From positions 32,332,018 to 32,396,017 of the forward strand of contig NC_090726.1 of NCBI RefSeq assembly GCF_036898095.1: DNA of 64,000 bases. The letters are read 5' to 3'. The notes under the pieces were generated by a model. The model saw only the letters and a list, made by a program, of their open reading frames with translations. It was not told where the DNA came from and did not search any database. This document shows positions 14,081 through 23,500 of this stretch, in pieces; position 1 is the first letter of the stretch; each line of letters opens with the position of its first letter. The translations under genes were made by a program, and so were the position numbers. Source of the stretch: Palaemon carinicauda. Lineage: Eukaryota > Arthropoda > Malacostraca > Decapoda > Palaemonidae.

Positions 14081-15150
14081 TCCTTACTTCACCACTCGCA
14101 TACTTACAACTGACTTAGAACACCATATGTATGGTGCCCTGGTGAAGTTGGTAAGTTTATAGTTCAGATCAGTGCTGTATTTGGGACATTAGAATAACAT
14201 TTATCCTTATAATACTACAGTAGGGGAAAGAAAGAGTATGTCTGTCTTCCTTCAGTGCGTGTTGGCTGAGAAACTAGCCAACTTAGAATGGAATGACGAG
14301 CCTATCATGTTACTGTACACCCTCTCACCCTCAGAGGTGAGTGGGAGAGGCGTACAGGGCACGCTACCATATACACGGCAACCTACTCACCCTCACTGGG
14401 ATGTCAGCGCACATCTATAACTACGTGCCAAACCCATCCCACGCCATCTCAGGACAGACATCAGTGTGCGCATGCGACCATGCTTTATTCCCAACCAACA
14501 ACTGTTGAGGGGGTTTGGCTTGTACTCGCCAACCATAGGAGTTAAGCGTGCGCCATACTACGCAACAAACACCTACCTCGCCAATTTGGGACTTGGATGA
14601 GACTTAAGTACTTGGAGGCCAGCGCCATCCTCTTTATGCAGAACACCATAGGCTAGCTTCGCCTTATCACTTTGACGAGGCATCAACCATGCGTGCTTTG
14701 TCTTGCTATGTAGAAGAGAGACAACGTACACGGTCAGTCAAGATGCCTGTGCATTCCGATGCGCAAACTTCCATCCACTTGCAGTTGTCTCACGAGTGCT
14801 CACCTCACTAGCACTCCCTGATTAACACTCTCCCTATTTGTGCTCGCCTCGCCATCAAGAGCGCACCTGTGCAGCATTCACCGTATGCATGTGCTTCTTA
14901 CCTGGATTGTCCTAGTGAGTGCTCTTCTATGCATAGGAAACAAGGCACAGTACTACCTTGAAAACATTCCTTTTCGAAGGATAAGTCCTGGTTTCAAGAC
15001 CTTGTCCAGGCAGTTGAACAGGTGGTCTGAGAACCTGCCCAAGCTCCCCCGGAAACTCTTAGAAGCACTCTTAGGATTCCTATGGAAGTTTTGGGTTTCT
15101 CGGTAAGGAGTTCCACTCTGTCTGACCCTAGATGCTGGAGTGACCAGCAA
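14081..15150 (+). repeat. Tandem duplication, full-length first unit (1070 bp)
   Basis: The unit begins 'tccttacttcaccactcgca' at 14081 and the same sequence restarts at 15151, exactly 1070 bp later. The duplicated part encodes a 60-residue open frame (14238-14420) beginning MSVFLQC, repeated at 15308-15490 with one substitution (F to Y). I do not recognise a protein family. Both units end with 'gatgctggagtgaccagcaa'. The unit is GC-richer than its surroundings and probably derives from a retroelement whose coding relic follows at 15829. Confidence 0.9.
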
Positions 15151-15828
15151 TCCTTACTTCACCACTCGCATACTTACAACTGACTTAGAACACCATATGT
15201 ATGGTGCCCTGGTGAAGTTGGTAAGTTTATAGTTCAGATCAGTGCTGTATTTGGGACATTAGAATAACATTTATCCTTATAATACTACAGTAGGGGAAAG
15301 AAAGAGTATGTCTGTCTACCTTCAGTGCGTGTTGGCTGAGAAACTAGCCAACTTAGAATGGAATGACGAGCCTATCATGTTACTGTACACCCTCTCACCC
15401 TCAGAGGTGAGTGGGAGAGGCGTACAGGGCACGCTACCATATACACGGCAACCTACTCACCCTCACTGGGATGTCAGCGCACATCTATAACTACGTGCCA
15501 AACCCATCCCACGCCATCTCAGGACAGACATCAGTGTGCGCATACGACCATGCTTTATTCCCAACCAACAACTGTTGAGGGGGTTTGGCTTGTACTCGCT
15601 AACCATAGGAGTTAAGCGTGCGCCATACTACGCAACAAACACCTACCTCGCCAATTTGGGACTTGGATGACACATAAGTACTTGGAGGCAGTTGAACAGG
15701 TGGTCTGAGAACCTGCCCAAGCTCCCCCAGAAACTCTTAGAAGCACTCTTAGGATTCCTATGGAAGTTTTGGGTTTCTCGGTAAGGAGTTCCACTCTGTC
15801 TGACCCTAGATGCTGGAGTGACCAGCAA
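15151..15828 (+). repeat. Tandem duplication, second unit with internal deletion
   Basis: Nearly identical to the first unit (only a handful of differences in ~540 bp) until 'cttggaggc' at 15681-15689. It then jumps to the sequence equivalent to 15010, so about 390 bp are missing. The junction falls in the shared word 'aggc', indicating microhomology-mediated or replication-slippage deletion after duplication. It ends at the same 'accagcaa' as unit one. Confidence 0.9.
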
Positions 15829-16160
15829 CCCTGCCGTCCGGGTTTACGACTCTGTCGCAGAGGTCTTCCAGATATGAATATCTGAGTTCTAAGGCCTCTG
15901 AGATTGGTAGAGATTGGTCATCATTCCAATCAAGCCTCGGAAAAATAGAAGGGGTTGCAACACGAGCAGATACTCCTCCTTCGGGGGACTCGAATCATCC
16001 AAGGACCAGTAGGGGCTCAAGTTCTATAAAGGAGATCTCTTTGACTGATAACTATAAGTTGGTTCCGATTGATTTAGAGCGTATGGTTCCTAGTTATTCA
16101 GCCCCTAAGGCGCCTCCTCTCCCTTCCTCTCCCAAGGATGCTAGACCAAAAGAAGAGTAA
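15829..16160 (+). pseudogene. Coding relic, probably retroelement gag-like
   Basis: From about 15961 one frame stays open to the TAA at 16158-16160, giving a hydrophilic, Ser/Pro-rich peptide containing 'DNYKLVPIDLERMVP' and 'APKAPPLPSSPKD'. The upstream part (15829-15960) needs frame changes. Composition and location after the duplicated block suggest the gag region of a degenerate retroelement, but I cannot name the family and no catalytic motif is present. Confidence 0.4.
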
Positions 16161-16499
16161 GGAAGAATAGAGTAAGGAAGAATACCACCTCGCTTTTCGT
16201 AAACTTCACCATCCGCCCGCGGGAATACTTACTTCCTCGAGAGTACCGTACATTTTGGTACAAAGTTCAAGTGTTCACAGTGTTTTCTCAACACTACATG
16301 AATGGACACTTCACGTATCTTCTTCAGTGACTTTCATACAGCTGAACTGCTAGGATCTGTCTTGTGTTCCAGAATTTCCATTACACGATAAGTTGGAAGA
16401 TCTTCTGATTATTCTCAAAGCTGTACAGGCTACGAGAGCTTACCTTCATATATGCCATGTTTTCCTAGTACCATACCCCTTCATGTCTTATTTTTATGT

Positions 16500-16680
16500 G
16501 AACAATTCGATTGGGTTTGCTCCACGGTCACTGTTTCCCATGCTGTTGGCCTTGTGACGCGCTTTGGAACCTTACGATTGGTTACTGTGATCGAGAATCT
16601 TAGTCATTTACTGAGATCAGGAATCTTTTGATTGGGTAACGCGCATGCGCATGTTACCAGTATTTAGTCTCGCATGAGAC
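16500..16680 (+). promoter_or_regulatory. Candidate promoter with NRF1-type palindrome and CCAAT boxes
   Basis: At 16641-16650 lies GCGCATGCGC, the core consensus of nuclear respiratory factor 1, within a larger near-palindrome 'gtaacgcgcatgcgcatg'. Two ATTGG words (reverse CCAAT boxes) sit at about 16577 and 16630. It lies ~700 bp before the first TRABD-like coding exon in the same orientation. NRF1 sites are typical of TATA-less promoters of housekeeping and mitochondrial genes. An alternative is that this is part of a retroelement LTR, since retroelement relics lie just upstream and a TATA-like 'cttatatagc' occurs at about 16783. Confidence 0.4.
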
Positions 16681-16892
16681 AAGCATTGCTTGTCAAGACG
16701 ATGGCAGTTACCCTCATCTCTCCTACCTCGAGACGTTTCCAAGCCGGTTCTGTGATATCATCGCTTGAGATCCCCCTTTTTGCTTATATAGCTCCTCAAC
16801 CTAAATCTTACCACACTGTGAGATCAAACATTGAGTGTGTTCCTATATCATTGAGATTCTCAATTTTGGTTATGCTTGAAAACTTGGAACAG
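16670..16892 (+). other. Possible 5' untranslated exon of the TRABD-like gene
   Basis: Downstream of the candidate promoter, 'aacttggaacag' is followed by the donor-like 'gtaact' at 16893. The first coding exon begins after an acceptor at 17361-17362 and carries an in-frame TAG directly before its ATG, so an upstream non-coding exon is expected. The exact exon start is unknown. Confidence 0.3.
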
Positions 16893-16972
16893 GTAACTTT
16901 TTTACTTTGGCTGCAGCACTCTTATAAGCATGGAGAAGCTACATCGTTTGTATATTTGTGGGAATATTTTAG

Positions 16973-17243
16973 AAGTAATTTGTATTTTTTCGTAACTCTA
17001 CAAATTCAATTATTTCAAGAGTCACTTCCCACCACAACCTCCCCGCAAACCCTAGGTTAAGGTCGAAGTGGCTTCTTTTCAGTGTACAGGTACTGGTGAG
17101 TGGCTAAGGCTTCCCTGCCTCCTGCCAGTTAACTACCTACACCTTGTTAAAAGTTTTAACAACTGCTTATGGGTTAACTGAAAACATACAGTACTCCTAT
17201 TATAGGAATCGGGTATATATAGCTAGGAAAAATGAAAGTTGCT
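16973..17243. repeat. Short inverted-repeat element, family C copy 1
   Basis: The left end 'agtaatttgtattttttcg' and right end 'agctaggaaaaatgaaagtt' are imperfect inverted copies. The interior shares 'aggttaa.ggtcgaagt' with 36630-36645. Length is about 270 bp and it has no coding capacity. The terminal words also resemble the right terminus of the outer DIRS element (31535-31560, 31775-31800). It sits immediately upstream of the first TRABD-like coding exon. Confidence 0.6.
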
Positions 17244-17374
17244 TTTAAAATTTGTGATATTTAATACTGTACTTGAAGATAAACTATGTAAAATCAAAAC
17301 TGACGTACAGTATGTGAAACTGATATAAAGATGGTTATTACTGTACCTAATTATTGTTTCAGATCTAAAGCTAG

Positions 17375-17529
17375 ATGACGTCAGTGGCCAACACAAGCAA
17401 TGGAGTTGCTGAGGAGAAAGCTTTTGATTCATTTAATGTCTCACAAGGAAAGGAAGCCCTTGATTTGGCAAGCGAAGACTCTTTCCAGTCCATAGGATCG
17501 CTACCGTCAGCAGACACACAGTCTAACAG
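17375..17529 (+). CDS. TRABD: TRABD-like coding exon 1
   Basis: Acceptor 'ttgtttcag' at 17354-17362, then 12 bases with an in-frame TAG, then ATG. Encodes 51 codons beginning MTSVANTSNG and ends in phase 2 at 'AACAG|gtttgt'. Intron 1 then extends 14.3 kb and contains the nested DIRS elements. Confidence 0.75.
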
Positions 17530-20500
17530 GTTTGTAGCAGAAGATACTTTTTTTTTTTTTTTTTTCTCCACCAAGATCTTGATAGAATTATCTTTGCATA
17601 TTTGTTTTTGGTTTTGTATGAAGTTATTTGTACAGTAGACTGTTTATAGTTTAGGATTTTATTAAACTCTGCATGTTAGCTCTTATATTAACCCAAATTA
17701 TTGGACAATTACAAGTTAAGGTTTTGAAAAAGTGATAGATGAAAGTCAAGTTTTGCAAATAGAGTGCTGTATTGTACTTCAGATGCAAAATTTTGTATCA
17801 GTATGTTTTGATGAATACATTTTCTATAGGCAAAGAAACTACAATAATAAAGAAATGCTTTGAATTTTGGAAAAAGAAAAAAAAAACCTGGTTTTGGAAT
17901 AATTTTTGTGGAAACTTGAAATTCTTAGAATGGATACTCATGAGATAAATGCAGCTTTTCTGTTAGAATATGTTAGACAGCAAATAAAGAGAATAGTATT
18001 AACATATTGTTGGTAAACGCATACATTAATGAAAAAGGGTGGAAAAATTATATCAAATTTCTAATGCTGTGTCTGAAATTTAAAAGAATAAAACTTGGAT
18101 GACATTGATATTTAATCAACTTTAAGCTTATGTATGAATTGTGGGTCATTTGAAATTAGTGTCCCAGGAACCAATACAATATACAGTAGTATTATGTGAC
18201 ACTTAAGTTTCTCGCATATATATGTATTTTTAGACAATTGAAGTCTTTTTTTTTTTTGTAAAATTTTACGGGTAAATGTCGATAAACTAAGCTTCTGGAG
18301 GCGATGCCATATGAACATCGAAGTGAGTAAAGGAATAAATCATATCTTTAAAATTTCATTTGTTCTGTAATCAAAATACAAACCTTAGCTATTTACATAG
18401 GGTTTACTTTCGGCGTAGCTGAAATGACGAGCCATTAGAATTTAACGAGGGTGTATTACCCCTGCGCTAGTTAGCAAGGGGGTAGGGGAGTGGTAGCTAG
18501 CTACCCCTCCACCCCTCACACACCGGTGAACTACTTCACTTTTGGCTCGGACGATGAACAGACACGTCTGTCCCATACTCGTATGGCAGCCATTAATGTT
18601 TTGTCTTACTTAATTACTTACTTTTCTTATACTTAATATATATATGTAAACATTCTTATGTTTATGTATATATTTGAGTATAGAAATACAGTAAGTTTCC
18701 TTTTCAGTGTTTGTGCTGTGTGTGTGTGTAGAAAGTCCACTCATTTGTACGACAACTTCTCCGTGTGGTCCCAGGCCACCACGGTGACTTTTCATGGGTC
18801 GCGATCTCTCCCTTGGTCCTTCGGCGGGCGCCGTGGGGAATCGTCATCGCTGGACTTTATTTATTAATCTGTTCTCCGCTGTTCCTCCTTCCCTACGGCC
18901 CTATGGGGAACTTGGTCTATCAGCTTAGGGATCTTGGAAGTTTAGTTTGACTACGGTCTCTCTCTCTCTCCCTGAGGTCGTTCACCCTTTTATTTCTACT
19001 ACGTATTACGGTAGCTTCCTTCCCGTTGCGGGTTGAGTTGCTACTCTGTTTTTTAAATATTTAACTTAGCCGGTGAATATATAATAGCTAACGCTCCGGC
19101 GGCTCGACAGAAAAAACACAAAAACTCGCGAGCGATCGCTATGAAGGTTGCGGGTGTGCCCACCAGCGCCAACTATCGGCCAGATACCGCATATACATGT
19201 AAACAGCTCCAATTCTTCTCTGTCGGTCTGATCGACAAGACGTACCATTACTCGCTGTTAACCTGGAGTTTTTCAACAGTCTTGGTGAAGTACTTCCTTT
19301 TGGTTTGAGCTTTCGCAGTGCAGGTGTTTTATCTTCAACTTAAACTCTTGAACTCTTTTTTGGATAGATTTAATTGTTGATGACTTTGGATTGTTTTTTG
19401 GACTTTCTTTGACTTTTTCAAAATGGCTGACCCTTCTCCAATTCTTAGATTTCGTAAATGTAATGCTAGGGATTGCAATAAGCGTCTTCCAAAGGCCTCT
19501 CTCGACCCACATACTGTGTGTTCTAATTGTCGGGGTAAAACCTGTCAATTAGGAGATCGGTGTGAGGAGTGCGTGGGCCTTTCGGAATTCGATTGGCTTG
19601 AGTTTGACAAGTATTCTTGTAAGCTAGAGAGAGATAGGGTGAGGAGAAGTTCCTCTAGATCGTTAGAATTTTCCTCCTCCCATGCCCCTGAACCTAATCC
19701 TTCCCCTGTAGTAGTTGTGCCTGAACCCTCTACTAGCACTCAGGAACCATCAATGCGGGATATGTTACGTGCCATTCATGCTTTGGGCGAGAGAGTTGAG
19801 TCATTAGCTACGGACCGTAATCAACTCATGGCAGACGTAAAAGAGTTAAAGTGTCAGAGTGCCACATTAGAAAATCGTGGGAAAGTGATTAGTGCGCAAA
19901 GTGTTATCAGTGTTGCGACCGAGGGTTCGTCTGTTCGTGCCTGTCGTTCGCCTAGTCCGAGACCTCTTGCAAGCTCCCAAGCCCCAGGGAGAAGTAATGT
20001 CGTAGGACTTATGGGTTCGAGAGGCTTTAATCAGCGAACAGACGTTCCCTCTATGGTTTCAGGCGTGTCTCGTCAAGACCGCCCCTACCATAAGACGAGC
20101 GAGACGGTTTTCTCCTCGTCATCCGAAGGCTTTTCGCGTAAGAAACCGTGGAGCAAGGTTTCGAGGCCCTTAAAGCGAAAGTCAGTCCCTTCAGGACAGG
20201 TCCAGCGTCCTGGTTGTAGCCATTGGGACAGCTCTGACCCTGTGCAGTCATCGGAAGACTGCTCGCCGCCTAAACAGAAGCGTAACACAGGCTCCGAGAG
20301 TCTTGGTGTAGGCAATGTTTTGCAGTCACAGACGTTACCCTCGTCTCTTACCGCACCCATTCCCGTTGATCCTAAATGGGTTGTACTGCAAGACATGCAG
20401 AATAAGCTTGCCTCTCTTATGGAGGACTATTCTGCTGTAAAGGTTCACGATGATCCTCGCCGCTTAGCTGATCGAGATCCTGGCCGCTTAGCTGATCGAG

Positions 20501-23500
20501 ATCCTGGCCGTCAGCCGCCCAAACGAGCCTTTGCTCGTCCTGTTGACGTTGGCGTTACAAAGTCACGTCAGTCACGTTTTGTAGAGCCTCACTCGATGCA
20601 GTCCCGTGTTGACTTTCAGCCGCATGTGGACGTTCAGCCGCTGCCGAATGCTCTTGTTGACGTTCAGGACGTTCGCCAACCAGCGAAGTTGACTTGTTTT
20701 GACGCTGAGCGTCAAGCACCGCAGTCAAGAGTTGTTTTGACTGCTCAGTCTAGGCAGTCAAGGCAGTCTCGAGTTGACGTCGAGCGTCCTCCCGCTCCTG
20801 TTGTTGTTGACAGTCAGGCTGTTAAGCAGTTACATGACGTAGCGTCCTGGACTGCTACTGATGCACCGGTGCGTGTGGACTCTGCTTGTCAAGCATTGCC
20901 ACCAAGGCAGGTCTCGCCTTTGCTTGTAACTCAGCAGTTATTGGACGAAGCTCCTTCAGATGAGGACGTTGCTGATCCTCATCCTGATGATAATCCTTCA
21001 GATGTAGATGAACCTAAGGCGGTTCCTCCTTCGATGGACTTTAAGAAGATCATGTTGATTTTCAAGGATCTTTTTCCAGATCACTTTGTTGCTGTTGCTC
21101 CTCGTTCGCCGCCGTCTGAGTTTGCTCTAGGCTTACCTGCTACCAAGCCAGCCTTTACTAAGCTAGTGCTTTCTCGCTCTTCCAAGAGGTCTTTACGTCT
21201 TCTAGGCGACTGGTTGGATACCAGGAGGAGTTTGGGGAAGACGGCCTTTGCCTTCCCTCCTTCTAAGCTTGCTTCTAGATCGAGCGTCTGGTATGACACG
21301 GGAGAAATTCTCGGCTTGGGAGTCCCTGCCTCTGCCCAGGGTGACTTCTCAAGCCTCGTAGACTCTCCCCGTCGCCTGGCCATGAGACGCTCGAAGATTT
21401 GTTGGTCCTCCTCGGACCTTGACCATCTGCTTAAAGGCGTATACAGGGCCTTTGAAGTGTTTAACTTTCTTGACTGGTCATTAGGAGCTTTAAGTAGGAA
21501 GATCTCGTCTGCCGACCAAGATGTTTCCTTACTTATCATGTCCTGTATGGATAAAGCCATCCGCGATGGCTCCAATGAGCTCGCCTCCACCTTTACGTCG
21601 GGAGTCTTAAAGAAGCGAGAAACCCTTTGCTCTTTCCTTTCGGCAGGAGTTACTCCCTGTCAGAGATCGGAACTGCTCTTTGCTCCCTTATCAGCGTCCT
21701 TGTTTCCGCAACAGCTGGTTAAGGATATAGCTGCTTCGCTTGTGCAGAAGGACACCCATGACCTGATGGCGTCCTCTGCTCGCAAAGGGGCTCCTTCTGC
21801 ATCCTTTGCTGTGAGACCCAGGATCGAGACTCCTGCATCTAGATTTATCCCGCCCTTTCGTGGCAGAGCTCCCAGCAGGGGAAGCTCTCGTGCCGAGGGA
21901 AAGAGAGGTAAGAAGAGAGGAGCCAAGTCCTCCCGTGGCAGAGTCTGACTGCCGACAGCCTCAGACAGCGGTAGGTGCCAGATTGAAGAGCTTCTGGCAG
22001 GCCTGGGAGAAGAGGGGTGCAGACCAAGAGTCTGTTCTGTTGCTCAGAGAGGGGTACAAAATTCCGTTTGTACGCAAACCTCCTCTAGTGACAACTCCCA
22101 TAGACCTCTCTCCCAGGTACCGTGAGGAGTCAAAGAGACAAGCCCTAAATCAAGAAGTGTCTCTGTTGCTAGAGAAGGGAGCGGTGGTGAAAGTCTCGGA
22201 CCTTCAATCACCGGGGTTTTACAACCGTCTCTTCCTAGTCCCAAAGCATACAGGAGGTTGGAGACCGGTGCTAGACGTCAGTGCGCTCAACGTTTTTGTT
22301 ACAAAAACAAAATTCACGATGGAGACCACGAAGTCCGTCTTAGCAGCGGTCAGAGAGGGAGACTGGATGGTCTCTCTCGACCTACGAGATGCGTACTTCC
22401 ACATTCCTATACACCCGGATTCCCAACCGTTTCTGAGGTTTGTTTACAGGAATGTGGTGTACCAGTTTCGAGCCCTGTGCTTTGGCCTCAGTCCTGCTCC
22501 TCTCGTGTTTACGAGGCTCATGAGGAATGTGGCAAAATTCCTCCATCTATCGGGAATCCGAGCCTCCCTGTACTTGGACGACTGGCTTCTCAGAGCATCG
22601 TCCAGTCATCGCTGTCTGCAGGATCTACATTGGACGTTGGGTCTGGCCAAGGAATTGGGACTTTTGGTCAACCTAGAAAAGTCCCAACTGATCCCATCCC
22701 AGACTATTCTATATTTGGGGATGGAGATTCGCAGTCCAGTTTTTCGGGCTTTTCCGTCTGCCACCCGAATAGAACAAGCCCTGCTCAAAGTCCAACTAAT
22801 GCTGAAAAGAGAACGTTGTTCAGTCAGGAGTTGGATGAGTCTCGTAGGGACTCTCTCATCCCTGGAGCAGTTTGTCTCGCTAGGGAGACTACACCTTCGG
22901 CCTCTCCAGTTCCATCTAGCCTCTCACTGGAACAAGGACAAGACGTTAGAGACGGTATCAATCCCAGTCTCCGGACCAATAAAGGCATGCCTGAAATGGT
23001 GGGACAGCAATATCAGTCTGAGAGAGGGACTATCCCTAGCAGTCAAGAACCCAAACCACGTGTTGTTCTCAGACGCGTCGGATTTGGGTTGGGGTGCTTC
23101 CCTGGACGGTCGGGAATGCTCGGGTCTGTGGACCTCAAGTCAGAAGAGCATGCACATCAACGGCAAGGAGCTATTAGCAGTCCACTTGGCCTTGATGAAA
23201 TTCGAAAGCTTTCTTCGAAATAAAGTGGTAGAGGTCAACTCAGACAACACCACAGCTTTGGCGTACATCTCCAAGCAAGGAGGCACACACTCCCTCACGC
23301 TGTACGAGATCGCAAGGGACCTTCTCATATGGTCAAGAAATCGAGGCATCTCCCTGTTGACGAGATTCATCCAGGGGGACTTGAACGTCTTGGCAGACTG
23401 TCTCAGTCGGAGGGGTCAGGTGATACCCATGGAATGGACCCTCCACAAGGACGTGTGCAAGAGTCTTTGGGCGACTTGGGGTCAACCCACCATAGACCTC

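Noticed and set aside
16196..16900. A solo LTR of a Gypsy or BEL element.
   Set aside because: A TATA-like word and nearby gag-like relic suggested it, but no TG...CA ends, target duplication or second copy could be found in the window; kept only as an alternative to the promoter call.
22258..23223. A 321-residue plus-strand frame inside the inner DIRS.
   Set aside because: It is the alternative frame of the RT-RNase H region, starts within RT, and shows no domain of its own.
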